From Lysobacterales bacterium (lineage in GTDB: Bacteria; Pseudomonadota; Gammaproteobacteria; Xanthomonadales; Xanthomonadaceae): a DNA stretch of 64,000 nt. The stretch spans positions 186,001-250,000 of the forward strand of contig JADKCY010000001.1 of NCBI GenBank assembly GCA_016718605.1, given 5' to 3'. The notes under the pieces are model-generated. The model saw only the letters and a list, made by a program, of their open reading frames with translations. It had not been told where the DNA came from and made no database searches. Positions 36,264 to 44,787 of the stretch are shown here, in pieces; within the stretch, counting starts at the first letter, position 1, and each line of letters opens with the position of its first letter. Made by a program: the position numbers and the translations under genes.

Positions 36264-37138
36264 AACAAGGCAATCCCTCGTCAGCCGTCACGGTCGGCGC
36301 TGGCGACCGTCTCGGTGCGACCATGACGTTTTCCGTACTCGCCCATGCAGTGATCGCATTGGGTGTGGGATTCAGTGTTGAGCGCCCCGCCGCCATCCGC
36401 CACACTCTGGATGTCATCCTGACCCAGACGCGTAGCCAGACCACTCCCGAAAAGCCGGATTTTCTGGCTCAACATTCACAGCAAGGCGGTGGTGATAACC
36501 CCACACCAGAACGCCCAGCCGAACCGCAGCGCTCGCTCATTCCCAAGCCCGATGCCGGTTTGGCGCCTGCGCCAGTTGCACCCGGTTCACCCCGGCCTCA
36601 AACCCTGCAGCAAACTGCAGTCGTCACCACGCAATCGACCGGCACAGCGCAAGCAACAGCACAGGACCGGACACCCACCGATTCCAAGCCGCTTCCAAGT
36701 AGTCGCGAACTGATCGAACATAGCCTTGAGATGGCGAAGTTGGCTGCGGAAATTGATCGTCAGTCGATCGCCTACGCAAAAAGACCCAAACGCAAATTCG
36801 TTTCAGCAAGCACTCAGGAGTTCGAGTACGCAAGCTACATGCGCGCTTGGGTCGCTCGCGTCGAGCGTATTGGCAACCTGAACTATCCAGATGAAGCCCG
36901 CCGACGAAATCTGCATGGACAATTGGTCATGACCGTCGCAATGCGCCGAGACGGCAGTATCGAGCGTATCGATATCGTCCAGCCCAGCGGGTACCCGGTA
37001 CTGGACGACGCAGCGCAGCGCATCGTTCGTCTGGGAGAGCCCTATGCGCCGCTGCCTGAGACGCGTGACGGCACTGACATTCTGCATATAACGCGTACCT
37101 GGCAGTTCCTGCCGGGCAACGTTTTGAGGAACAAATGA
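36260..37138 (+). CDS. TonB-family energy transducer
   Basis: 292 residues, GTG start overlapping the gshB stop. One N-terminal transmembrane segment (MTFSVLAHAVIALGVGFSV) precedes a Pro/Gln/Thr-rich periplasmic spacer (about 60-150) and a C-terminal TonB fold (NYPDEARRRNLHGQLVMTV, YPVLDDAAQRIVRLGEPYAPLP). It resembles TonB3 of Pseudomonas, which lies in the same gene order and affects twitching. No exbB/exbD is nearby. Confidence 0.88.
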   Translation: MKQGNPSSAVTVGAGDRLGATMTFSVLAHAVIALGVGFSVERPAAIRHTLDVILTQTRSQTTPEKPDFLAQHSQQGGGDNPTPERPAEPQRSLIPKPDAGLAPAPVAPGSPRPQTLQQTAVVTTQSTGTAQATAQDRTPTDSKPLPSSRELIEHSLEMAKLAAEIDRQSIAYAKRPKRKFVSASTQEFEYASYMRAWVARVERIGNLNYPDEARRRNLHGQLVMTVAMRRDGSIERIDIVQPSGYPVLDDAAQRIVRLGEPYAPLPETRDGTDILHITRTWQFLPGNVLRNK

Positions 37139-37199
37139 CGCAATGCACTGTGCCAGTTGACGCCGTTTGCGCGGTGGGTTCGACGTATACACTGACCGT

Positions 37200-37763
37200 A
37201 TGCCGCAGCCTGACCTCAGCAACCATTTCCTGATCGCCGTTCCGGCGCTTGACGATCCGAACTTCTGTGGCGGCGTAACCCTGCTGTGCCGACATGATGC
37301 CGATGGCGCCATGGGAATCCTCATCAACCGCAGTTCGGATATTCGACTTTGCGACGTATTCGAACAATTGGGCATTGAGGATCGCGCCGGTGCATTGTCT
37401 GCTCAGCACGTCCTGATTGGCGGACCGGTGCACCCGGAGCGAGGTTTTGTGTTGCATGCCGACGACGGTCGAGAGTGGGACTCCAGTTTTCGCGTCTCGG
37501 AGACCGTTTTGCTGACCACTTCACGCGACATTCTGGATGCCATAGCGGGCGGCCAAGGCCCCAAGCGTGCGGTTCTGGCGCTCGGCTGTGCTGGCTGGGG
37601 AGCCGGTCAACTGGAGTCCGAGTTGCAAGATCACGCGTGGCTGACCGCGCCAGCCAGCGATAGTCTGATCTTTGAAACGCCCGTCGCGGATCGCTGGCAA
37701 GCTGCTGCACATCTGCTGGGTGTCGATCTCTTGCAGTTGGCGACCTATGTTGGACACGCCTGA
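37200..37763 (+). CDS. algH: YqgE/AlgH family protein (UPF0301)
   Basis: 187 residues: LSNHFLIAVPALDDPNF, CRHDADGAMGILINR, VLIGGPVHPERGFVLH, LALGCAGWGAGQLESEL, DRWQAAAHLLGVDL. All are YqgE signatures. The biochemical role is unknown; AlgH was named for an effect on alginate in Pseudomonas. It overlaps ruvX by 17 bases, the usual yqgE-yqgF arrangement. Confidence 0.93.
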   Translation: MPQPDLSNHFLIAVPALDDPNFCGGVTLLCRHDADGAMGILINRSSDIRLCDVFEQLGIEDRAGALSAQHVLIGGPVHPERGFVLHADDGREWDSSFRVSETVLLTTSRDILDAIAGGQGPKRAVLALGCAGWGAGQLESELQDHAWLTAPASDSLIFETPVADRWQAAAHLLGVDLLQLATYVGHA

Positions 37764-38198
37764 ATTTACTCAACGAGCGGCGTTGACATGTGCGCTCGCA
37801 TTCGATGTCGGCGGACGTCGCACTGGCGTAGCGGTTGGCAATTCGCTCTCCGGCACGGCCAGGGGATAGCGGTCTTGCCGATGAAAGATGACCTGCCCGA
37901 GTGGCATTTGGTCGAACGCCTTATCGCCGAATGGAACGCGTCTGTTCTCGTTGTCGGAGAGCCACTGACGCTGGACGGCGAAGCACAGCACGCCACACAC
38001 CGCGCTCGCCAATTCGCGAACCAGTTGAAGTCGCGCTTCCAGCTGCCGGTCGTCATGGTTGACGAACGATCCACATCGCGCGAGGCCGACCGACGTTTCG
38101 CGGAACGTCGCCGCGCTGGCACGGCCAGACGGCGCGATTCAGCATTGCTTGATGCCGATGCAGCAGCGATCATTCTGGAGCGGTGGCTCAACCGATGA
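37747..38198 (+). pseudogene. ruvX: Putative Holliday junction resolvase RuvX, interrupted by a -1 frameshift
   Basis: The first frame runs from ATG 37747 (MLDTPEFTQ, then the active-site start ALAFDVGGRRTGVAVGNS) to a stop at 37867 just after LSGTARG. The rest of the protein continues in the -1 frame from about 37866: IAVLPMKDDLPEWHLVERL, VVGEPLTLDG, VMVDERSTSREAD, LLDADAAAIILERWL, stop 38198. The switch coincides with GGGG at 37862-37865; one extra G would restore a 151-residue protein matching RuvX. A sequencing error, a real mutation, or frameshifting could explain it. RuvX is a conserved nuclease linked to 16S rRNA processing and usually essential, so a sequence error or recoding is more likely than loss. 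Confidence 0.8.
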
Positions 38199-38404
38199 GG
38201 TGGCGCGCTGGCTGTCGGTCCTCGGCCTGCGGGCAATCAACACATCCGGCCAAATCCCTTCAACTTCGTGCAAGCATTGCATTTGTTTGGCACAAGCAAG
38301 GGTACCCGCCGGGTGAGCTCCGCACGAAACGGCCGGTACGTGCGGTCTTGCCGATTCAACACAGTGTCTTCCAATACGCCTGCCACCACGCCAGTGAACT
38401 CAAC

Positions 38405-39355
38405 ATGCCGTCCTCGTCATATCGCCACCTGCTTACACTCAAAGATATGAGCCGCAACCGCATCGAAGCCTTGCTACAGCGCTCCGAATGGATGCAAACC
38501 CAGACCAGCGATGGCAAATCTTTGCGGGAACGCCTCAAAGGTCGAACGGTCATCAATCTTTTTTTCGAACCATCGACCCGGACGCGCAGCTCTTTCCAAC
38601 TGGCTGCGCAGCGACTAGGCGCGCACGTACTGAATTTCGACGCGTCTATCTCGTCAATCCGCAAGGGCGAGACTGTTTTGGATACGTTCCTGAATCTGCA
38701 GGCGATGGGCGCCGATCTATTTGTCATCCGGGTAGCGGAATCCGGTGCACTGGAAGACATCCGGACGCACCTCAAGCCGCAAGTAAGACTGATCAATGCA
38801 GGTGACGGTCGCGCAGCACATCCAACGCAGGGTCTGCTGGATATGCTGACCATTCGCCAACACAAGGGAGAGGACTTTTCTGCACTGAAAGTTCTTTTGG
38901 TTGGTGATATCAAACACTCCCGTGTGGCTCGTTCGGACCTGCACGCATTGCAGGCACTTGGTGCAGGTGAGATTCGCGTCTGCGGACCCGCGAGCCTGAT
39001 GCCAGACCCGCATGAACTGCAGGGCTGCACGTACGTCGCTTGCTTGGATGAGGCATTGCAAGATATTGACGTGGTGATGATGCTGCGCCTTCAACGGGAG
39101 CGCATGGAAGAAGGGCTCATCGCGTCACTGGAGGACTACCACTCCGCCTTTGGTTTGACCCCAAACCGCCTGAAGCGCGCACGTCCCGATGCGATCGTTA
39201 CCCATCCTGGGCCGATGAATCGCGGCGTCGAAATCTCCGATTCGGTCGCCGATGGTCCACAGTCAGTCATACTGCAGCAGGTCAGCAACGGTGTAGCGGT
39301 GCGCATGGCGGTGATGGATACGCTCGTCAATGATCGGACGTGGACCACGTCCTGA
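38405..39355 (+). CDS. pyrB: Aspartate carbamoyltransferase catalytic subunit
   Basis: 316 residues. The carbamoyl-phosphate site is FFEPSTRTRSSFQLAA, followed by SSIRKGETVLDT, the catalytic His region GDGRAAHPTQGLLDM, SRVARSDLHAL and the C-terminal THPGPMNRGVEI. It makes carbamoyl-aspartate in pyrimidine synthesis. The ATG at 38405 is chosen by homology; no strong ribosome site is seen. No pyrI or pyrC-like partner is adjacent. A 206-base gap precedes it where Pseudomonas carries pyrR; none is found here. Confidence 0.94.
   Translation: MPSSSYRHLLTLKDMSRNRIEALLQRSEWMQTQTSDGKSLRERLKGRTVINLFFEPSTRTRSSFQLAAQRLGAHVLNFDASISSIRKGETVLDTFLNLQAMGADLFVIRVAESGALEDIRTHLKPQVRLINAGDGRAAHPTQGLLDMLTIRQHKGEDFSALKVLLVGDIKHSRVARSDLHALQALGAGEIRVCGPASLMPDPHELQGCTYVACLDEALQDIDVVMMLRLQRERMEEGLIASLEDYHSAFGLTPNRLKRARPDAIVTHPGPMNRGVEISDSVADGPQSVILQQVSNGVAVRMAVMDTLVNDRTWTTS
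39336..39352. repeat. Inverted repeat overlapping the pyrB stop region
   Basis: GGACGTGG and CCACGTCC flank a single A at the very end of the pyrB coding sequence. No U-tract follows, so a terminator role is uncertain. Confidence 0.35.
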
Positions 39356-39489
39356 CGGAGTACTGCGCCGAGTTCTCGAACTACGAGCTGCGAAAGTGAC
39401 GCGCTCGCCAATCAGGTCAGCGACCGCCCGTTTCAGCACAAGCGAGTTGACCCTGCTCGCAAAGCAGCCTGCCCAAACACCCGCCGTAT

Positions 39490-40056
39490 TCATGTGGCGT
39501 GACGCAACCCCAATAGTTGCGCGGTTTCGCACAGCGGCAACCCCATAACGCCGCTGTAACTGCCTGAAAGGTGCCTGACAAACGCCGCAGCACGACCCTG
39601 AATCGCATACCCACCGGCTTTGCCAAACGGTTCACCGCTGGCCACATAGCGTTCGATATCTTCCGCTTCCAGCGCAACAAAACTCACCTCGGATCGCGAC
39701 AAAGCTTCACGCCTGCCAGACTCGTCGATGACGCAAACCGCAGACAGCACCTGGTGTGTGCGCCCGGAAAGACGGTGCAGCATGGCGCGCGCCTCCTCCG
39801 CATTGCCCGGCTTGCCGAAAACCTGATCCCCGAGCACGACCTCGGTATCAGCGGCCAGCACAGTGACAAGATGTCGATCACTGAGTCCACTCCAACCGGC
39901 ATCCGCTTTGTCACGCGCCACTCGCTGGACGTAATGCACCGCCGTCTCTGATGGCGACCGGAGCTCTAGGACATCCACGCGAAGCACTTGATGTTGCACA
40001 CCCAGTTGGGCAAGCAATTCACGACGTCGTGGTGACTGCGAAGCGAGATAGATCAT
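39490..40056 (-). CDS. maf: Maf-family nucleotide pyrophosphatase (YhdE type)
   Basis: 188 residues: ASQSPRRRELLAQLG, VLAADTEVVLGDQVFGKP, AMLHRLSGRTHQVLSAV, GKAGGYAIQGRAAAFV, GSYSGVMGLPLCET. This is the dTTP/UTP pyrophosphatase-type Maf pattern. ATG 40056 is chosen because conserved sequence begins there; the in-frame extension to 40188 is not family sequence. It is convergent with pyrB. Confidence 0.93.
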   Translation of the reverse strand: MIYLASQSPRRRELLAQLGVQHQVLRVDVLELRSPSETAVHYVQRVARDKADAGWSGLSDRHLVTVLAADTEVVLGDQVFGKPGNAEEARAMLHRLSGRTHQVLSAVCVIDESGRREALSRSEVSFVALEAEDIERYVASGEPFGKAGGYAIQGRAAAFVRHLSGSYSGVMGLPLCETAQLLGLRHAT

Positions 40057-40129
40057 GCCGCGATGGTAGCAAGGATGGCGTGCACAGGATGGCATACTTG
40101 ACTGCCAATCATCGTCGGAAGTGCGCACC

Positions 40130-41029
40130 ATGACTTCGCTGCAGCTAGCTCGCACCGCACTGAATGCATGTGTGATTTTGCTAAGCACCTTGATTCATGT
40201 ACCGCTGCTACTCCTGTTCGCCGCTTTCAAGCTTGTTGCACCGGGCGTGGCAGCAAAGCGCTTCTTCACGCGCATCTTGATGCGGCTGGCCGAGAGCTGG
40301 ATTGCGGTCAACTCTTGGCTGATAAACCACTTAACCCCCACACGGATAGACATTGATCCGCTTCCGAAACTGCAATCACATGGCTGGTATCTGGTCATCA
40401 GCAATCATCAAAGCTGGGTAGACATCCCGGTTTTGCAGATGGTCTTCAATAAGCGCGTGCCGATGCTGAAGTTCTTCTTGAAGCAGCAACTTATCTGGGT
40501 CCCGCTCCTGGGATTGGCATGGTGGGCACTGGATTTTCCGTTTATGCGCAGGCATACGCATGCAGTATTGAAAAAGCATCCCCATCTCAAGGGCAAGGAT
40601 GTCGAAGCCACACGCAAAGCGTGTGCCAAATTTCGTTACACGCCAGTCTCGGTCATGAACTTCGTCGAGGGCACACGGTTCACTCCGGAGAAACATGCGC
40701 GCCGAGCAAGTCCCTACCAACACCTGCTGCCACCCAAAGCTGGAGGAGTTGGATTTGTCTTGCAAACGATGGGCGAGTTGATGCACGAAATGCTTGACGT
40801 CAGCATCGTCTACCCTTCTGGCAGACCGACGATGCTGGATCTAATTGCGGGTCGCATTCCGACCGTCAGGGTCCACGTTGTCAGCAAACCCATCCCGGCC
40901 GAACTGTGCGGCCAGGACTATGAAAACGACCCGGCATTTCGTGTTCGCTTCCAAGCTTGGCTGAATGCTCTTTGGCACGAGAAAGACATCACCGTGCAGC
41001 GCATGCACGTGGAGAACTCCCAAGCCTGA
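40130..41029 (+). CDS. 1-acyl-sn-glycerol-3-phosphate acyltransferase-like protein (YihG type)
   Basis: 299 residues. An N-terminal hydrophobic segment (ALNACVILLSTLIHVPLLLLF) precedes the acyltransferase motifs SNHQSWVD (NHx4D) and FVEGTRFTPEKH (EGTR). It resembles E. coli YihG, a membrane acyltransferase thought to modify phosphatidic acid composition. It starts at ATG 40130; a GTG 9 bases earlier is possible. Divergent from maf. Confidence 0.87.
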   Translation: MTSLQLARTALNACVILLSTLIHVPLLLLFAAFKLVAPGVAAKRFFTRILMRLAESWIAVNSWLINHLTPTRIDIDPLPKLQSHGWYLVISNHQSWVDIPVLQMVFNKRVPMLKFFLKQQLIWVPLLGLAWWALDFPFMRRHTHAVLKKHPHLKGKDVEATRKACAKFRYTPVSVMNFVEGTRFTPEKHARRASPYQHLLPPKAGGVGFVLQTMGELMHEMLDVSIVYPSGRPTMLDLIAGRIPTVRVHVVSKPIPAELCGQDYENDPAFRVRFQAWLNALWHEKDITVQRMHVENSQA

Positions 41030-41080
41030 AGCGCTGGAAAAGCGCTCGCAAACTTAAGTTTTTACTCAATTATCCATCGC

Positions 41081-41094
41081 TTGACTGAAGTCAA
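41081..41094 (+). promoter_or_regulatory. FNR/Anr-type box upstream of hemN
   Basis: TTGAC-TGAA-GTCAA fits the TTGAT-N4-ATCAA geometry, with T-to-C changes symmetric in both half-sites. hemN is a classical Anr/FNR target. The box ends 34 bases before the hemN ATG. A weak -10 (TACAAC at 41112-41117) lies between them. Confidence 0.65.
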
Positions 41095-41128
41095 CCCGGT
41101 CGGCGCCCGCATACAACAGACTGCGGCC

Positions 41129-42517
41129 ATGACTGCAATCCCGCCCTTTGATGCCGACCTGCTTCGCCGCTACGACCGGCCAGGGCCGCGCTATACGTCC
41201 TACCCTACAGCGCCTCACTTCCATGAGGGCTTTGGCAGCAAGGACTTTCGCGCGGCTGCCAAACGCAGCAATGAAGATCCCATCCCGCGGCAGTTATCAC
41301 TGTACGTGCATGTTCCCTACTGCCTGAGTCCGTGCTTCTACTGTGGCTGTAATCGTGTCATCACGCGAGACCGCAGTAAGGGTAACGAGTACATTGAGCT
41401 GCTTGAGCGTGAAATCAGCTTGGTTGCACCACTGTTTGACAGGGATCGTGACGTCATACAGTTGCACTTGGGTGGCGGTACGCCGAATTTTCTGGATCGC
41501 CACATGCTTCGGGCGCTTGTTCAGCGACTGTCGCATGAGTTTCATTTTTCAACTCATCCAGATCGTGACTTTTCCATTGAACTTGATCCACGCAGCGTCG
41601 ATCCTGCGGACATCGAGGCTCTTGCCGAACTTGGCTTCAATCGCGCCAGCCTAGGTGTTCAGGATTTCGACCCCACAGTTCAGGAAGCAGTCAACCGAAT
41701 CCAGACTGTCGATCAAACTCTGGAAGTGATACGGGCCTGTCGCGCCAACGGTTTCCGATCCATCAATGTTGATCTCATTTACGGACTTCCGCGCCAGAAT
41801 CGCGCCGGTTTTGCCCAGACACTTGACACAGTTATTGCACAGCGACCAGATCGTCTAGCTGTCTACAGTTATGCGCACCTGCCAGAGTTGTTCAAGCCCC
41901 AGAAGCAGATTAACGCGAACGATCTGCCGAGTGCGGAAGACAAGCTGGCGCTGCTGCAACTGGCAATCGAACGCCTTTCGGCGGCGGGCTACGTATACAT
42001 CGGCATGGATCACTTCGCCCTGCCCGGTGATGACTTGGCACGTGCGCAGGCACGCGGCGGATTGCAACGCAACTTCATGGGCTACACCACCCATGCTGAA
42101 ACTGACCTGATTGGTTTTGGCGTCAGTGCCATCAGTAGTGTCGGTGATTCATACAGTCAGAATCCTCGTGACTTCGCTGGCTATTCGGCCTCACTCTGGA
42201 ACGGCCGCCTGCCTTTGTGGCGTGGCCTGCGTCTTGATGCCGACGATATCTTGCGCGCTGACTTGATCCAGCATCTGATGTGTCAGGGTGAAATTGATAT
42301 CGCGGACATCGAAGCTCGGTACGACATTCATTTCGCAAGCTATTTTGCCGATGCTTTGGCGCAGCTCCCTGCACTGGAATCCGATGGACTGGTCACCTTG
42401 TCCGCTAAGCGGATCAAGGCCACCGAGCGTGGTCGAATGCTGCTGCGCGTCGTGGCGATGTGCTTTGATCGGTATTTGCAGAACTCGGTCCCTGTCAGAT
42501 TTTCCAAAGCGATCTGA
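41129..42517 (+). CDS. hemN: Oxygen-independent coproporphyrinogen III oxidase
   Basis: 462 residues. Radical SAM cluster motif is VHVPYCLSPCFYCGCN (CxxxCxxC with the extra C), followed by LGGGTPNFL, SIELDPRSVDP, NRASLGVQDFDP and GMDHFALPGDDL, then the HemN C-terminal domain. It oxidises coproporphyrinogen III without oxygen. A TTG at 41081 in frame falls inside the FNR box and is rejected; the ATG at 41129 aligns with the E. coli start. Expression is probably raised at low oxygen. Confidence 0.95.
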   Translation: MTAIPPFDADLLRRYDRPGPRYTSYPTAPHFHEGFGSKDFRAAAKRSNEDPIPRQLSLYVHVPYCLSPCFYCGCNRVITRDRSKGNEYIELLEREISLVAPLFDRDRDVIQLHLGGGTPNFLDRHMLRALVQRLSHEFHFSTHPDRDFSIELDPRSVDPADIEALAELGFNRASLGVQDFDPTVQEAVNRIQTVDQTLEVIRACRANGFRSINVDLIYGLPRQNRAGFAQTLDTVIAQRPDRLAVYSYAHLPELFKPQKQINANDLPSAEDKLALLQLAIERLSAAGYVYIGMDHFALPGDDLARAQARGGLQRNFMGYTTHAETDLIGFGVSAISSVGDSYSQNPRDFAGYSASLWNGRLPLWRGLRLDADDILRADLIQHLMCQGEIDIADIEARYDIHFASYFADALAQLPALESDGLVTLSAKRIKATERGRMLLRVVAMCFDRYLQNSVPVRFSKAI

Positions 42518-42566
42518 GCCAAGCTCAAAGTTTGGTGACCCATCTGCCGGATGTTGCGTGCAGCCC

Positions 42567-43517
42567 TCACGATGGCGCGTTGCGGTCGAGCCATGTACCG
42601 AGACCTTGCGCGTTCAATTCGACATCCATAGCCAGCAACTCGCGCTGAATCTGTTCGCTGAGGGTGACCCCATGGGCACGTAATCGCTCCAGATAGAGTC
42701 GGCTTAGTCCGTCGCAGATCAAGGCGTGCCGATTTGCCGCTGGCACGTTTTCATGCGCTGCAGATGCAATCCGAACCATGCTATCGATTTGCTGCAGTAG
42801 TTCTTCGGCAAGCCTCTCAGGCTCCTCCACGCACCCATAGTGGGTGAGATACATGCGGCGGGGATGCAGGCTCAGCATACGCCGAATCGAGGCTTTCAGC
42901 GCTTCGGGATCAAACTGTACTGGCGTGGTGGTGGGCATCGCCCAAGCGCCGTTTCGTGTATCGAATTCGCGGTAGGAGAGGCCAAACGTGTCTCCAGTGA
43001 AGAAAGCCTCCGCGAGTGGATCGTGCAGGACGATGTGATGGCGTGCATGGCCCGGGGCGTCAAATACCTGCAAGGTGCGCCTTCCGAGCGAGATGCACTC
43101 GGCATCGCAGGCCTGTCGAATCCTTGCTGCAGGTATCGGAACCAAGTCTCCATAGGTTTTTTGAACGACGTCGGCACCATACACGGCGCTGGCACCGGCA
43201 ACCAAGGCCGTCGGATCGATCATGTGGCGCTCGCCACGCGGATGAACCAGTAGTTCCGCACTGGGCAAATGCCGCATCAACAGTCCGGCACCACCAGCAT
43301 GATCCAGGTGCACATGCGTCAGCACCACATAGCGAACATCCGAAACCGTCAGACCGGCATTTGTCAAGGTATCCAGCATCGCGGGAACCGACGCATTGAT
43401 ACCGCTATCGATGAATGCAGCTTCGCCGCTGTCGACCAGCAAGTAGGCCGCATCGAAATGCCTTCGATGGAACCCTGTATCGATGGTGTAGACGCCCAAC
43501 CCTACCCGCTCATCCAC
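42567..43517 (-). CDS. MBL-fold metallo-hydrolase
   Basis: 316 residues. Metal motifs: THVHLDHAGGAG (HxHxDH), a His in LLVHPRGERHM, DAPGHARHHIVLHD, FFTGDTFGLSYREFD, and a terminal His in YLTHYGCVEEP. The C-terminal about 90 residues are helical. The substrate is unknown; glyoxalase II or lactonase-like activity cannot be separated. The start is GTG 43517 with AGGTGG upstream. Confidence 0.85.
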   Translation of the reverse strand: MDERVGLGVYTIDTGFHRRHFDAAYLLVDSGEAAFIDSGINASVPAMLDTLTNAGLTVSDVRYVVLTHVHLDHAGGAGLLMRHLPSAELLVHPRGERHMIDPTALVAGASAVYGADVVQKTYGDLVPIPAARIRQACDAECISLGRRTLQVFDAPGHARHHIVLHDPLAEAFFTGDTFGLSYREFDTRNGAWAMPTTTPVQFDPEALKASIRRMLSLHPRRMYLTHYGCVEEPERLAEELLQQIDSMVRIASAAHENVPAANRHALICDGLSRLYLERLRAHGVTLSEQIQRELLAMDVELNAQGLGTWLDRNAPS

Positions 43518-43586
43518 CCTACCACCTCGATCAGCAGTGTGACGTTGGAAAGCCTAGCAGGAGTCGTACAACGAATGGACCGAGAC

Positions 43587-43614
43587 GACGGACACGCGGT
43601 TTCGCGTGCCCGTC
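43587..43614 (-). terminator. Hairpin after the HiPIP gene
   Basis: GACGGGCACGCG and CGCGTGTCCGTC pair over 12 bp with one G-U on the minus strand, loop AAAC. It lies 16 bases past the HiPIP stop. No U-tract, so termination is uncertain. Confidence 0.5.
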
Positions 43615-43629
43615 AAATGCCTTCGCAGA

Positions 43630-43971
43630 TTAGCCCGCCTTGGGGGCCCAGGATGCACACCAACCCGCAGGTGCAACCGAGTTGGCAGGGAACAGCATGC
43701 AACCCAACGGGTCAGGACCGCCCTGCGCAAAATTGCAGTTGGCGCAACTACTGCCTGCCTTGAACTGCGGATGCTTGGCAGTATCCACCTTGGCGGCATC
43801 GTCAGTGTAGCCAAGCGCCACAGCTTGTGGATTGTCCAAGGCAAGCAGCGGCTTGTCCTGAGCGTGAGCGCGCTGGGAAATCAATTGAAATGCAATCGGT
43901 GCACTTACTGCCGCCAATGCGGCGTTACGCAAAAATGCACGTCTTGCCTTGCTTTCAGCTGGGTGGGACAT
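43630..43971 (-). CDS. High-potential iron-sulfur protein
   Basis: 113 residues. A Tat signal (KARRAFLRNAALAAVSAPIAF) ends near RAHAQ. The mature part has the four-cysteine HiPIP pattern: SSCANCNFAQ, PDPLGCMLFPA and GWCASWAPKAG. HiPIP is a periplasmic one-electron carrier holding a 4Fe-4S cluster. The ATG at 43971 is chosen; an upstream frame to 44031 is not needed. No obvious electron partner is adjacent. Confidence 0.93.
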   Translation of the reverse strand: MSHPAESKARRAFLRNAALAAVSAPIAFQLISQRAHAQDKPLLALDNPQAVALGYTDDAAKVDTAKHPQFKAGSSCANCNFAQGGPDPLGCMLFPANSVAPAGWCASWAPKAG

Positions 43972-44136
43972 GGTGTTGGCTCCAAAAGGACAGAATGCCG
44001 CAACCTGCGGCGGTGCAAGTTTGCACCACACGAGGCGGACATGACTTGCGCGCGGTCAAAGTCCATGCAGGCATGCTCGATTCAATGCCGAGGGATCAAC
44101 CCCAATGAGGACACCCAGCCACATGCTGCGCTCCGC

Positions 44137-44142
44137 TACAAT
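44137..44142 (+). promoter_or_regulatory. -10 box placing the mtnB transcript start at its ATG
   Basis: TACAAT ends 6 bases before the mtnB ATG at 44149. Transcription would start at or next to the ATG, implying a leaderless message. No strong -35 is seen. Confidence 0.4.
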
Positions 44143-44148
44143 TCGCCC

Positions 44149-44787
44149 ATGCTTACCCTGACTACCGTCGCTCGTACGAAGCTGCCCGATTGCGCCCAAT
44201 CTATCGTCGACAACGCTGCCGAATTGGCCGCGTTTGGCTGGACGCCTGCAACCTCAAGCAATTTCTCATTGCGTCTCGATGAGCAACTGCTGGCGGTCAC
44301 AGTGTCCGGTAAGGACAAGGGCAAACTCACCACGGCAGACATCATGGTCGCCAATCTGCAGGGAGAAGCGGTCGAAACCGATCTGCGCCCTTCGGCAGAA
44401 ACATTTCTGCACAGTCAGCTATACGCGCGCTTTCCGGATATCGGATGCGTGCTGCACACGCACTCTCGAACCCAAACGGTCGCCTCTCGTCTGTTTGCAT
44501 GGCAAGGCTATGTTCGATTGGCCGGAATGGAGTTATTGAAGGCCTTTCGTGGTCACCAGACGCACGATGCCAGCATCGACCTGCCCATCCTTCCCAATCA
44601 ACAAGACATGCGGCTGTTGGCAACTCAAATCGAAGCAAAGCTTGGCGCACCCAATCTCTACGGCTACCTGATTGAAGGACATGGTCTATACGCGTGGGGC
44701 CGAGACATGACCGAGGCGCGTCGCCATCTGGAAGCCTTCGAATTTCTGCTCGCCTGTGAGCTCGACCTAAGGAACTTGCGTGCATGA
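44149..44787 (+). CDS. mtnB: Methylthioribulose-1-phosphate dehydratase
   Basis: 212 residues of the class-II aldolase fold: WTPATSSNFSLRLD, TVSGKDKGKLT, RPSAETFLHSQLY, zinc His pair VLHTHSRTQT, and LIEGHGLYAWGRDM. It dehydrates methylthioribulose-1-phosphate in methionine salvage. An in-frame extension upstream to 43606 runs through the HiPIP gene and is not real. Its stop overlaps mtnD (ATGA). Confidence 0.93.
   Translation: MLTLTTVARTKLPDCAQSIVDNAAELAAFGWTPATSSNFSLRLDEQLLAVTVSGKDKGKLTTADIMVANLQGEAVETDLRPSAETFLHSQLYARFPDIGCVLHTHSRTQTVASRLFAWQGYVRLAGMELLKAFRGHQTHDASIDLPILPNQQDMRLLATQIEAKLGAPNLYGYLIEGHGLYAWGRDMTEARRHLEAFEFLLACELDLRNLRA

Noticed and set aside
38183..38404. A 74-residue extension of pyrB overlapping the ruvX end
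   Set aside because: The extension is not carbamoyltransferase sequence; conserved residues start at MPSSSYRHLLTL.
41081..41128. TTG start giving hemN 16 extra residues
   Set aside because: The TTG is the first half-site of an FNR-type box, and homologous starts align with the ATG at 41129.
43606..44148. A 181-residue N-terminal extension of mtnB
   Set aside because: It is antisense to the HiPIP gene and the MtnB fold begins at 44149.
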